From positions 4,729,001-4,793,000 of the forward strand of contig NZ_JBGNFV010000001.1 of the NCBI RefSeq assembly GCF_041449215.1: DNA of 64,000 bases. The letters run 5' to 3'. Under the pieces are notes generated by a model. That model ran no database searches. It was not told where the DNA came from and worked only from the letters and a program-made list of their open reading frames with translations. This document shows positions 1-8,856 of the stretch, piece after piece (positions within the stretch are counted from its first letter, which is position 1; the number at the start of each line of letters is the position of its first letter). The translations under genes and the position numbers were made by a program. The stretch comes from Roseivirga sp. BDSF3-8 (GTDB lineage: Bacteria; Bacteroidota; Bacteroidia; Cytophagales; Cyclobacteriaceae).

Positions 1-3000
1 TGGGTGACCTTCAGTACCCGCAATCGTCTTTCTGTGGCAAGGGCCGCTTCCCGCTTACGGCTGGCTGGTAGCTGCGGGTTGGTTAGAAAGCGGTTCAGGT
101 CATCTTCAGCTTTCTTAAGTTCGGCTTTCTGCTCTTCTAATAACTGCGCCAGGTGGTCTACGGAGCTCTGGTAGTAGAGGCGGATGGTTTTGTTGAAGGC
201 CTGCCCGGAGACATCGTCTTTCCGTATCTCAATGCATTCTACTGTATTGGAGGCATTGTAGATGGCCTTGTACAGGAGCATCTTCTTGGCGGTGTGGCGG
301 AATACATCGACGACAAAGTCTTCCACCGGGCTGATGATGCCGGCCTGGAAGCTGGCCACCCGTTGGGTGTTTTTGTATTGCCCTTTCTTCAGCTGGCTGT
401 GGTCAATCCGGATATTGTCGCCGTAGGCGAGGCCGGGCATGAAGAAGTACTCGCCCAGGTCGTTGCCGATACCACTACACCGGACATAGGGGACGGTGAT
501 CAGTATGTCATCGGCGGTGAGGGAGGCTTCCTCAAAGACGGTCCGGGCTACCTGGTCCCACGAGGCCTGGCTCAAAGACAGGGTATTTACCTCAACCGGG
601 GCGACATAGAACTTACGGCCTTCATTAAATGCTTCGTAGGTGAGGAGCTTATCGGCGAGGATGTGTCCCAGGAAGGCCTCATCTTTTGCATGGGTGGGCT
701 TTTGCGCATTGACACTGGCTAAAAGGGCATGGATGATTTCGCTGGTGTGGTGGATAGCGCCGGTTACGGGTTTCCCTAAATCGCGGGCTTTGTCTACGTA
801 GTGGCTGGTATGGTCATCGAAGGCAAAGGTTTGCTCTTCAGAGGGGGTGACTTCGTTGCAGGCGCAGTCCCGGGTAAAGGGAATGGTTTCTACAAGGCTG
901 CCGGCCTGGTCCAGCACGTCTATGGCACGGCCTTCTTTATTGATCCTTACTCTGACGGCTTTATCGGAGCTTTCCGGCAGGGTGAGGTTTTCGGCTTTTA
1001 TAGTACTCAGGCCTGTGGAGGTGATTTTCAGGCCAAAACCATAGGTGGTGTTCTTTTCTTCGGTTGAGGTGTAGACGTGGGTGTAGTCGTATGCTTCCGG
1101 CCTTAGGGAAAACACGGTGCCTCTGGTAGCTTGGGGTTCATCAGCGCTATAAGGGAAGAAGCCTGATACCTGCAGGCTGCCCCGGGTATCGAGGATGCGG
1201 CCGTCGGGCAGGTAGAAATGGGTATACCGGCTGTTGAGTGTCCGGATGGCTTCTTCGTCTCCCAGGCAGATGCCTCCTGGTCCTTCACCAAAGGCAGAAA
1301 CCTCCTCATCCCCTGTGAGCAGGCCCCATACGGGCCGGGGGTTGTGGATGAGGTCCCACTGGTGCTTGTGCAGCTGGGTGCCGAAAAAGGTGTAGTCCAT
1401 CAGATTGTCTGTGGCCCACTCCTCCAGGGCGGGAGTCTCCACGAAGGTGTGCGGGAGGCGGAAAGCGCCGTGGCCGAGCTCGTGGGCGATGGTCTTGTCG
1501 AAGTGGTCGGGGTTACCGATACGGGAGGTGAAGATAAAGCCGAACTGGCGCTTGTAGGGCATAAAGCCGGCCCTGGCGTTGTCCGTTCCGTCTTCGTCTA
1601 TGGCGCTTTTGGGGGTGTGGACCAGGAAGAGGTAGTAGGTGCCGTCTTCTGTCTTATGCGCCTGCTCATAGCTCCTGATGAGCTTTCTCATCTCAGGGGT
1701 GTAGTTGGAGAGCATGCCGGTACTCCCATCGTCCAAAGCGCCATCGCCGTCAGTGTCGTAGTCGGCGGTAAAGGCATCATCATAGATGACGGTCGAGTTG
1801 ACTACGGCGGGGCCGTAGGTGGCTTTCAGGGCCTTGAGGATGTCTTTCCCACCACCGGGCTTCATGTAGCCTGCGCCGTTGACGGGCACTACCTTCAGGG
1901 TGAGTTGCTGGGGAGCGTAGCTGACGGTGTTGAGCTGGCCGCTGAGGCTCTCAGTGCTGTCTTCAGCATTGGTGCGTATGGCCTGCAGGTAGCTTTCTTC
2001 CTTGTCTCCCTGGCCGGTGAGCAGGATGGTGTACAGGTCGTCACCGGTCTTTTCAAGCACCGGTACGGGCTGGCCAGATTGGGTAATCAGCTTCAGGCCG
2101 GTGGTATCGCCTTTAAGGGTGACTCTGTCGGTCTGCCCGGTGGCTAAGGCTTTCCAGGCGATAGGGTATTCGCTGTTTTCATCCTCGCTCAGGGGAAGGC
2201 TTTCATAGTGCTCCGTGTAGGCGTCATGCAGTTGGGTATCAAAGCCGTAGTGCTGGTGCTCGTAGGCAGTGAAGTAGACGGGTTGGCTGATGCGGTCGCC
2301 AGTGGCGAGTACAGGCGTGTCTGCCTCCGGCTCGAGGATGGGGCCTATGCGGCCTTCTTCATCGATGACGATGGTGCGGCCCTGGCTGTCAGTTACGGCT
2401 ACACTCTGGCCGGGGGGCTGCTGGATCTCAATGGTCTCACCGCTGGCCAGGGTGACAACGTAGGTGCGTGAGTCGGTGGTCGCTTCGTTATTGCCTTCGG
2501 CCGGTTCTTTCAGGGTAACGGTTTCAAGGTAGCCGGAGACGGTGATGGTGGTATCGGCCAGTTGCTGCCGGTCTTCCCAGAAATCTTCTATGCCTTCCCG
2601 CCACTCATCAAGGGGCTTGCTGAGGGCATGGACGAGCCCGTCGGTCATCCGGTAGTCGGTGTTGATGGCAATGCGGTCGAACTGTACGGGAAGGGTAAGG
2701 CCCATCCAGGGGACGTAAATGGTACCTCTTCCACTGAAGACCCCGTCGCCACCGCGGACCTCCTGCAGGCGCATGGTGAACTTGCCCACGGCGATCTGGT
2801 CACCGACCAGGGCATTGGGCAGGGGTTCCCGGTTGGTGATCTCAGGCAGGGGGCCTTCATCATCATAGCAGGCTTGCTCAGGCGGGGCCTGGGTGGTAAA
2901 GGCGGTGACCTGGCTCCACTGGGAAGCGATACCGTTGCGCACCACGCCGGCCTTTACTTCGTAGGGGGTGTCGGGGGCGAGCTCCCGGGCGATGTAGACA

Positions 3001-4091
3001 GTGTCGGTGATATCAACGCTGCGCCAGGGCCAGTCGGGCTGGTGGGTGGGGCGATACTGCAGCCGGTAGGTGCTGGCCTGGCGGCGGCGGTTGTCTCTGC
3101 TGTATCCGGCAAAGGAGAACCTGGCGTGGACGTGGCTGAGGGCCTCGGCAGTAAGGTCGCTTAGGGGAGGCAGGTCGGCCACGGGGGTGCCAGGTACGAA
3201 GGCGCAGACCCGGCTGTAGCCCTGGTTTTTGAAAACCTCTTCCGATCGAGCGTCAAGTCGAGATAGAGCCGGGTCGTCCAGTTGCGCCCTAACCCGCCAG
3301 GCGTAGGTAAGGCCTTCCTGCAGGGGCGGTAGCTCGAGGCCGTAGGGGAGGCTGGTCTGGCGGGTGACGGTCTGGTAGAGAGGAGGCAGGCTGCGCATCG
3401 CCTCTTCGGGCGGCAGGCCGCCGCGCACTTCTACCAGGGTGAACTCATAGGCGATCCCGCTAAGGCCTGAGCCCCGGTGCATGGGGGTCCACTGGAAGAG
3501 CAAAGGCTGGCCGGGCGGGCAGGTGACCTGGCTGTTGCAGGTGGGCAGGTTGAGCAGAGGCGGATCGGCCAGGACGAGCCAGGCGGTGGCAGTAGCGGGA
3601 ACAGAAAGGGGTACCTCGGGCCTTCTGAAGTCGTAGGCCTGTACCGTGAAGCGGTAGAAGCCTTCCGGGAGCTGGCCGCCACTTTGGAGGAAGCGACTGC
3701 GGTCGTAGCCGCTGAAGTCTAATGCGTCGGCAGAGAGGCCACTAGCCAGCTCGGGGGCGGAGAGCAGGCGGGGCATGCCGCCCTGCAGGGTGATGACATT
3801 GCCCTGGTAGCCCTGTCGCGTGGTGAGCCGTATGCCGGGGCCTTCGATGCTCCAGCGGAGTTGTACGGGGTAGCTGGCCTCGCTGAGGTCGCGAAGCAGG
3901 AGCTGTACCTGCAGGCTGCCGGGCTGGCTGTAGTGGCTCAGGTAGACGCTGTGGGGAGGGAATAGCTGCAGGCTGGCCTGCACGGCAGACTGGGCAGAAG
4001 CCTGCCCGAATACGCCCAACAGGCAGAACATACACACCCATACTTTCACCCACAGCCGTCGTAACGGCCTCCCTTTCATCATAGCTTCCAT
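1..4091 (-). CDS. Large secreted TANFOR-domain protein with zinc-metalloprotease motif (3' end outside window)
   Basis: The minus frame is open from the ATG at 4091 to the left edge, so at least 1,363 residues are present and the C-terminus is missing. In-frame ATGs also exist at 4082 and 4079. A basic, hydrophobic N-terminus ending in GQASAQ looks like a signal peptide. The next ~140 residues (LFPPHSVYLSHYSQPG..., then LSAPEL) match the TANFOR domain known from Bacteroidota surface proteins. Fibronectin-III-like segments follow (residues ~190-390). A zincin-type motif HELGHGAFRLPH begins at residue 870 (HELGH at 1470-1484), suggesting a zinc protease domain. The last visible residues are charged and coiled-coil-like. 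Inference: an exported, cell-surface or secreted protein, perhaps with a variable C-terminal effector beyond the window. The TANFOR match is by recognition, not by a profile search. Confidence 0.85.
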   Translation of the reverse strand, partial: MEAMMKGRPLRRLWVKVWVCMFCLLGVFGQASAQSAVQASLQLFPPHSVYLSHYSQPGSLQVQLLLRDLSEASYPVQLRWSIEGPGIRLTTRQGYQGNVITLQGGMPRLLSAPELASGLSADALDFSGYDRSRFLQSGGQLPEGFYRFTVQAYDFRRPEVPLSVPATATAWLVLADPPLLNLPTCNSQVTCPPGQPLLFQWTPMHRGSGLSGIAYEFTLVEVRGGLPPEEAMRSLPPLYQTVTRQTSLPYGLELPPLQEGLTYAWRVRAQLDDPALSRLDARSEEVFKNQGYSRVCAFVPGTPVADLPPLSDLTAEALSHVHARFSFAGYSRDNRRRQASTYRLQYRPTHQPDWPWRSVDITDTVYIARELAPDTPYEVKAGVVRNGIASQWSQVTAFTTQAPPEQACYDDEGPLPEITNREPLPNALVGDQIAVGKFTMRLQEVRGGDGVFSGRGTIYVPWMGLTLPVQFDRIAINTDYRMTDGLVHALSKPLDEWREGIEDFWEDRQQLADTTITVSGYLETVTLKEPAEGNNEATTDSRTYVVTLASGETIEIQQPPGQSVAVTDSQGRTIVIDEEGRIGPILEPEADTPVLATGDRISQPVYFTAYEHQHYGFDTQLHDAYTEHYESLPLSEDENSEYPIAWKALATGQTDRVTLKGDTTGLKLITQSGQPVPVLEKTGDDLYTILLTGQGDKEESYLQAIRTNAEDSTESLSGQLNTVSYAPQQLTLKVVPVNGAGYMKPGGGKDILKALKATYGPAVVNSTVIYDDAFTADYDTDGDGALDDGSTGMLSNYTPEMRKLIRSYEQAHKTEDGTYYLFLVHTPKSAIDEDGTDNARAGFMPYKRQFGFIFTSRIGNPDHFDKTIAHELGHGAFRLPHTFVETPALEEWATDNLMDYTFFGTQLHKHQWDLIHNPRPVWGLLTGDEEVSAFGEGPGGICLGDEEAIRTLNSRYTHFYLPDGRILDTRGSLQVSGFFPYSADEPQATRGTVFSLRPEAYDYTHVYTSTEEKNTTYGFGLKITSTGLSTIKAENLTLPESSDKAVRVRINKEGRAIDVLDQAGSLVETIPFTRDCACNEVTPSEEQTFAFDDHTSHYVDKARDLGKPVTGAIHHTSEIIHALLASVNAQKPTHAKDEAFLGHILADKLLTYEAFNEGRKFYVAPVEVNTLSLSQASWDQVARTVFEEASLTADDILITVPYVRCSGIGNDLGEYFFMPGLAYGDNIRIDHSQLKKGQYKNTQRVASFQAGIISPVEDFVVDVFRHTAKKMLLYKAIYNASNTVECIEIRKDDVSGQAFNKTIRLYYQSSVDHLAQLLEEQKAELKKAEDDLNRFLTNPQLPASRKREAALATERRLRVLKVT

Positions 4092-4343
4092 GGTACTGTC
4101 ACCGGATATTTTTGCACAATAAAACCAGTATGCAAATAGGCGACACTAGTACACTAATGCACGACAATATGAGCGGATTACTTACCTGGCTGGAGGAATT
4201 TACTTCAGTGGTATATGTCACTCTTATCGGCCAAGACTAAAAGGCACCTCCCCCCAATCACAAAGCATGCATATAATTTTAAAATTTCCTTTACTCATGC
4301 GACATTGCCTTTACACTCTTTAACCGAACCTTAAAGACAGAAC

Positions 4344-4970
4344 ATGAAAGCGATACACTACCCCAGCCTTTTCAAATACGCCCGCCAGAGCATGGGTCTG
4401 AACCAGAGGGAGATGGCTGAGCGCCTGCGCGTACACCAAAGCACTGTAAGTAAGATAGAAAGCGGCAAACATTGTCCACACCGCGGCACCATGATGGGCC
4501 TTGCGCGCCTGACCGGCCTCTCCATGCACCTGCTCACCCAAAGGGCAGCACACCATACCCGGCAGCAAAAATTACCCAAAACCACCCACGTCAACCGCCC
4601 GGCCATCAGGTATAAACCTGCCGACCTGCAGGTGGCGAAGTTTCGCCAAAGCGAGCTACGCAATAAGCTTAAAACCAGCCTCTACCTGAAAGAAAAAGCC
4701 CTGCAAAGGCAACAGGCCCAGCGCTATATGCATGATCTGGCAGAGACAAATGCCCTGCAAATACTCAGTGAAGCACAGGAGATTACCAGTCACCTCCAAC
4801 AGAATAATGCTCCCCCCGCCCTGCTGGCTACAGCCCGTAAAACACAACACGAGGCCGCCAGCCACCTGGCCCTGCTCCGCAAAAAAGCCATCCGCATACC
4901 CCCAGGCTACAAACTACTGCTTATGGAGGCAGAAGTGAGGCAGCTAAAAGCGAGAATAGAGGTTCTTTGA
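4344..4970 (+). CDS. XRE-type helix-turn-helix protein with coiled-coil C-terminal half
   Basis: 208 residues. Residues ~10-62 form a classic Cro/XRE helix-turn-helix (QREMAERLRVHQSTVSKIESG), so DNA binding is likely. The rest is charged and helical, with many K, R, Q and E residues, and ends in a short LKARIEVL segment. The layout (N-terminal HTH, helical middle, similar end) is shared with the protein at 53490, so the two look like members of one family. The gene is divergent from the TANFOR gene. The intergenic DNA holds an inverted repeat, TTTGCA at 4111 and TGCAAA at 4131, which could be an operator. Target genes are unknown. Confidence 0.8.
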   Translation: MKAIHYPSLFKYARQSMGLNQREMAERLRVHQSTVSKIESGKHCPHRGTMMGLARLTGLSMHLLTQRAAHHTRQQKLPKTTHVNRPAIRYKPADLQVAKFRQSELRNKLKTSLYLKEKALQRQQAQRYMHDLAETNALQILSEAQEITSHLQQNNAPPALLATARKTQHEAASHLALLRKKAIRIPPGYKLLLMEAEVRQLKARIEVL

Positions 4971-5019
4971 AAAGATAATGGCTAGTGGATAATTAGTGTC
5001 CATTATCCATACCCAAATA

Positions 5020-5056
5020 GCACCAGTCCCCGTCGTATGACGGGGCCCCCATCGGT
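5020..5056 (+). repeat. Covarying hairpin repeat, CCCCGTC/GACGGGG stem
   Basis: The stem CCCCGTC (5028-5034), loop GTAT and GACGGGG (5039-5045) is flanked by CACCAGT on the left and CCCCCATCGGT on the right. The same flanks with different but still paired stems recur at 55.8-56.6, 59.5-59.8 and 62.5-62.9 kb. Confidence 0.8.
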
Positions 5057-5505
5057 GAGAGATGCTGTTGGGATCGCTAAAACCTAACCCATCATCCCCA
5101 CACTAAACCCGCGGGGTTGTCCCATCCGCCCTCCGGTGGTCCAGACATTTTGCATTACCCGCACAGCTGTCCATAGCCGCAAGCTAAATCACCCCTGCCT
5201 GTAGAGGCGCGATTCATCGCGCCTTGTTCCGTCTGGCAAGAAATCAGGGAAGGGTCACAAAACCCAAAAAATGCTCATCAGCCCCCATCTGCAAGCCCGG
5301 CCCACAAGCTAGGCGGTAAAACTCCTCCTTAACTACCGCGGTGTTGCACTCCGCGAGTCGCACTCCGGGAGCTGCACTCCGCGAGTCGCACTCCGCGAGA
5401 CCCCGTCTGGCTCTTTACCCGGCGGTAGCTGCTACCCCCCACTCGCATAACAGGCGCACAGCTCACAAGCTAAGCACCAAAATCCCCCTCCTGGACTCAG
5501 GAAGA

Positions 5506-5595
5506 TCCGACTTTCGCTGGGCCCGCATCCGGTGGTCCGACTTTCGGTGGTCCGACTTTCGGTGGTCCGACTTTCGGTGGTCCGGCATTCGGTGG
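5506..5595 (+). repeat. Tandem 15-nt repeat (TCCGACTTTCGGTGG), six units
   Basis: Six head-to-tail 15-mers. Units 3-5 are identical (5536-5580); the others differ at a few bases, for example CTTTCGCTGG and GGCATTCGG. Each unit holds a mini-hairpin CCGA-CTT-TCGG. Related arrays lie at 12463 and 52374, and a single unit at 38300. Confidence 0.9.
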
Positions 5596-5850
5596 TTCGA
5601 GAAATGCGTCAATAGGATATGCATACTGCCATATTCAACCAATCCCTCCTAAAAATCATTTTTGACTATTCCGCCCTGTCACATTAGCCATTTGTCTATT
5701 GTCAGCAAACAGTACATAACCCCTTAGCCCCGGTCAATAGCGTGTCGTTTTCAACCGGATTAGCATAAATAAAAGCTATTTAATAGTTTAGGGAAAGTGT
5801 AATGGCCCGTAAAGGCTCCAATTACCACATCCTAACACCCAACCAATCAC

Positions 5851-7155
5851 ATGAACATGAGAAAATTCGTATTGTACCTGCTAATAGGCTTCAGCCTGTT
5901 CTCTTTTCAGTCTGCCGTGGCTCAAACGGCCGTTAACCAGGAGAACAACACCATGCACCAGGCCATCCGGCAGAGAACCGATCAGATATATGATAGCCTC
6001 GTGGCCATCCGAAGAGATTTTCACAGACATCCTGAAGTTGCCGAGAATGAAGCAGAGACTTCCCAAAAGATCATCCGGTACCTGAAAGAACTCGGACTGG
6101 AAGTACTAACAGATGTAGGAGGATACGGCGTAGTAGGCATTTTACATGGTAGTGAAGGCGGCAAGTCCATTGCCTGGAGGGCTGATATCGATGCAATGGC
6201 CTCTGACTTTCCCGATGTGGTCGATTTTGCGTCTGAAAATGAAGGCGTGCGGCACATCTGCGGGCACGACGTCCATACCACAGTAGCCATGGGGATCGCC
6301 AATGTACTGGCAAGTCAGAAAGACCATATTAGGGGCACCGTATATTTTGTTTTTCAGCCATCCGAAGAAAATATAAAAGGAGCCAAAGCCATGATAGACG
6401 ACGGGCTCTTTGATCTTATCAAACCCGATGAAACCTATGCCTTGCACATAAGCCCGTTTCCCGCTGGTACTATAGCTGCCAAAGCCGGGAATATGTATGC
6501 TGATTATAAAAAAATTGACATCCTCTTAGATAAGAATGACAACAGCGCTGAAGCCATATCCGCGGTGAAAGAGATTATCAGAAGCATAGAGAACAAAAGA
6601 TCTCCCGATGCTTTTGACAATCGGGCCAATTTAGGACACCCTGAAATGGGCGTTATGAACCCCAATACCATCTACAAAGACTACCTTTCACTGGATGCTA
6701 CCATAAGAGTAAAGGAAGGAGATAGCAACGTGACCATCAATGCCTACATGAATAGCAGCGACGATGAGCAGCTTAAGCGTGCAAAAGAGCTCTTAACCCA
6801 AAAGCTCAGGTCTTTTGAATACAAAGACCTGGTACAAAGTATTGACTTCCATCCTATTACCTATACTGTTAAAAACGATCCGGCATTAGTTAATAAGTCC
6901 CTGGAAAGCATTTCAACTATATATGGATCAGAAAGCGTCGTCCCGCTATACGGAGTTCTCGCAGGCAACAGCGATGATTTTGCCCTTTTTCAGGAGCAGG
7001 TGCCTGGGGTGTACTTTTTTCTCGGGGGCTCTGATTACAGCAAAGGCGTTATTTCCATGCCACATACCCCCGGTTTCCAGGTAGATGAAAGCAGTATTAA
7101 AATTGGTGTGCAATATTTTTCCTCATTGATTGTCGAGAGGTTAGATGGCCGCTAG
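5851..7155 (+). CDS. Exported M20D-type amidohydrolase / peptidase
   Basis: 434 residues with an N-terminal signal peptide (FVLYLLIGFSLFSFQSAVAQ). The mature part begins like M20D aminoacylases and IAA-amino-acid hydrolases: RRDFHRHPEVAENEAET, then WRADIDAMA, then HICGHDVHTTVAMG, then FQPSEEN. These supply the metal ligands expected of a zinc amidohydrolase: CGHDVH, the SEE pair, and a late histidine in ISMPHTPGF. The likely reaction is hydrolysis of an N-acyl amino acid or small peptide amide in the periplasm; the substrate cannot be told. There are two in-frame ATGs (5851 and 5857); either retains the signal peptide. It stands alone, upstream of the DsbA-like gene on the same strand with an 85-nt gap. 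Confidence 0.9.
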   Translation: MNMRKFVLYLLIGFSLFSFQSAVAQTAVNQENNTMHQAIRQRTDQIYDSLVAIRRDFHRHPEVAENEAETSQKIIRYLKELGLEVLTDVGGYGVVGILHGSEGGKSIAWRADIDAMASDFPDVVDFASENEGVRHICGHDVHTTVAMGIANVLASQKDHIRGTVYFVFQPSEENIKGAKAMIDDGLFDLIKPDETYALHISPFPAGTIAAKAGNMYADYKKIDILLDKNDNSAEAISAVKEIIRSIENKRSPDAFDNRANLGHPEMGVMNPNTIYKDYLSLDATIRVKEGDSNVTINAYMNSSDDEQLKRAKELLTQKLRSFEYKDLVQSIDFHPITYTVKNDPALVNKSLESISTIYGSESVVPLYGVLAGNSDDFALFQEQVPGVYFFLGGSDYSKGVISMPHTPGFQVDESSIKIGVQYFSSLIVERLDGR

Positions 7156-7240
7156 ATAGTCCCGGCGGGGTTCTGCCCGTATAGTATCCGGCTGAGCCCC
7201 GCTCCAAAACAATTCTCCCCTCCTTTCCGTCTATTAAACT

Positions 7241-7888
7241 ATGCCGGAAAATGAATTTATCTACGTATTCGACCCTCTCTGTGGCTGGTGCTACGGGTTT
7301 GATGAGCATTTACTCAGACTCCAGAAGAAGTTTGGCAGTGATATGCCCTTTACCGTATTCAGCGGGGGAATGATCATTGACGAAAACGCAAAGCCCATAG
7401 CCGAGTCCGCCGAATTTATAAAAAGCCATATCCCCGCCGTGGAGGAAGCCACCGGTGTCACCTTTGGTAAGCCCTTCCTGGACCTGATGGAAGAAGGTAC
7501 CTACCACCTTGATTCAGAGCCCCCCTCCCGCGCACTCAAGGTCTTTAAGCGACTCGGTGACCGCACCAAGTCCCTGCAATTCGGTAGCCGTATACAGGAA
7601 ATGCTCTATAAAGAAGGCAAAGACCTTAACCAGGTGGAAGTCTACCTGCAAGATGCCGAAAAGTTCGGAGTAGATCCCTCCCTGTTTCGTGATTTTTTTG
7701 AGGAGGAAAATATCAAGCGCAAAACCCGCGAAGAGTTTGATTTTACCCGTTCGCTAGGCGTCAGAGGCTACCCCACCCTCATTTTGCGTACCGGCGACAA
7801 AGGTGCGGTCATCAGCCGTGGCTTCCTTCCCTTCCGGGAGCTGGTACGAGCCGTGGAGACCGTGTTTGCTAATACCGGGGATAACTAG
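7241..7888 (+). CDS. DsbA-family thioredoxin-fold protein
   Basis: 215 residues without a signal peptide, so probably cytoplasmic. The CGWC redox motif sits at residues 14-17 directly after the first strand (YVFDPLCGWCYGF), as in the DsbA-like/FrnE-like family. The cis-proline region is visible near residue 183 (GVRGYPTLIL). A helical insert lies between. A thiol oxidoreductase or isomerase role is the family expectation; the partner is unknown. The AraC-type regulator begins 11 nt downstream, so the two are probably cotranscribed, with the AhpD-like redox gene following. Confidence 0.9.
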   Translation: MPENEFIYVFDPLCGWCYGFDEHLLRLQKKFGSDMPFTVFSGGMIIDENAKPIAESAEFIKSHIPAVEEATGVTFGKPFLDLMEEGTYHLDSEPPSRALKVFKRLGDRTKSLQFGSRIQEMLYKEGKDLNQVEVYLQDAEKFGVDPSLFRDFFEEENIKRKTREEFDFTRSLGVRGYPTLILRTGDKGAVISRGFLPFRELVRAVETVFANTGDN

Positions 7889-7899
7889 CACGCCAGGGC

Positions 7900-8748
7900 A
7901 TGCAAACCTATGAAGACAGCAGAAGCGGAGCATTTTTTAGCCTGACCAGGGATTACACTAGCGATTTTCAATGGGTTAGCCATAAACCCTATCTGCTGTA
8001 CATTCACTGGAACAGAAGCCCCGAACCCATTCCCGTCAATATAGGTAGCGTGCCCCTCACCCTGATGCCCGGTCAGCTTATCTCCAATACATTTTTGCAG
8101 GAGTTTACTATTGCCAAAAGTTCAGCCCTTCTCACCACCTTTGCCTTCAACAGAGAGTTTTACTGTATACGCGATCACGACCAGGAGACCAGTTGCAACG
8201 GCATCCTGTTTATGGGAGCCCGCACCCCTCCCCTTATCACCCCCGGTGCAGAAGAAACCAGAAAGCTAGGCCTCCTTCTCGCTGTTTTTGAAGATGAGTT
8301 CGGTACCCGTGATAATATCCAGGAAGAGATGCTGCGTATGCTGCTCAAGCGGCTCATCATCAAGCTCACCCGGCTGGTGCGCCATCAGCAAATGCCCCAT
8401 GTAAAAGATATGCAGACAGTGGATATCATTCGGAAATTCAATATCCTGGTAGACCAGCACTTTCGTGTAAAACACCAGGTACAGGACTATGCCGAACTGC
8501 TGCATCGCTCACCAAAAACCCTCTCTAACCTCTTTGCAAAATATAGCCTTGAGTCACCGATTTCGATCATCCACGGCCGTATCACCCTCGAGGCCAAACG
8601 ACTGCTTTTACATTCTTCTCTCAACGTGAAGGAAATCGCCTACCAGCTAGGCTTTACGAGCCCCGGCGCCTTTCAGCACGTTTTTAAGAAGTGTACAGGC
8701 CACTCCCCTGCCGCATTTCGGGCCGCCCCGGATAAACAGTCTGCCTAA
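7900..8748 (+). CDS. AraC-family transcriptional regulator
   Basis: 282 residues. The C-terminal ~95 residues form the two AraC helix-turn-helices (YAELLHRSPKTLSNLFAKY and VKEIAYQLGFTSPGAFQHVFKKCTGHSPAAFR). The N-terminal half is a cupin-like sensing domain with no obvious ligand motif (MPGQLISNTFLQ, TTFAFNREFYCI). It sits 11 nt after the DsbA-like gene and ~108 nt before the AhpD-like gene, whose leader carries a 10-bp inverted repeat. Inference: it may control that gene or this small redox group. Confidence 0.92.
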   Translation: MQTYEDSRSGAFFSLTRDYTSDFQWVSHKPYLLYIHWNRSPEPIPVNIGSVPLTLMPGQLISNTFLQEFTIAKSSALLTTFAFNREFYCIRDHDQETSCNGILFMGARTPPLITPGAEETRKLGLLLAVFEDEFGTRDNIQEEMLRMLLKRLIIKLTRLVRHQQMPHVKDMQTVDIIRKFNILVDQHFRVKHQVQDYAELLHRSPKTLSNLFAKYSLESPISIIHGRITLEAKRLLLHSSLNVKEIAYQLGFTSPGAFQHVFKKCTGHSPAAFRAAPDKQSA

Positions 8749-8808
8749 AGGGAAAAATTCAGCCCTTTCCGGGAAATATTGCCTCTTACCCCCTCGTAAA
8801 AGACCCGT

Positions 8809-8854
8809 TAATCAGTAGGAAAGCATTAATAAACCAAACATTAACTACTGATTA
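8809..8854 (+). promoter_or_regulatory. 10-bp inverted repeat in leader of the AhpD-like gene
   Basis: TAATCAGTAG (8809-8818) and CTACTGATTA (8845-8854) are perfect inverted copies 26 nt apart, ending 2 nt before the ATG at 8857. It could be an AraC-type operator or an RNA hairpin over the start codon. Function is inferred only. Confidence 0.5.
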
Positions 8855-8856
8855 TT

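Larger units (their letters stand above)
4971..5850. other. Non-coding interval with several repeat families
   Basis: About 880 bases without a convincing gene. It holds a covarying hairpin repeat (5020-5056), a GGCGCGAT/ATCGCGCC hairpin at about 5205-5222, short direct repeats of a GCACTCCGCGAGTC-like unit (about 5345-5400), a 40-nt motif AAGCTAAGCACCAAAAT near 5467 that recurs at 40.4-40.55 kb, and a tandem 15-mer array (5506-5595). The last ~150 bases are AT-rich and probably carry the promoter of the M20 gene. An open frame of 103 codons across the 15-mers is only a by-product of the repeat. Confidence 0.7.

Noticed and set aside
153-3722. Long plus-strand frames between 153 and 3722
   Set aside because: They are antisense to the large TANFOR frame, which is open over the whole stretch on the minus strand with signal peptide and domain motifs. 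The plus frames have no family features.
5506-5595. 15-mer array considered as CRISPR or plasmid-type iterons
   Set aside because: Units are contiguous without spacers, and no replication initiator gene is nearby.
5341-5652. 103-codon plus-strand frame ending in RWSDF repeats
   Set aside because: Open only because the 15-nt repeats keep the frame; no leader, no domain, and the same repeats occur in non-coding places.
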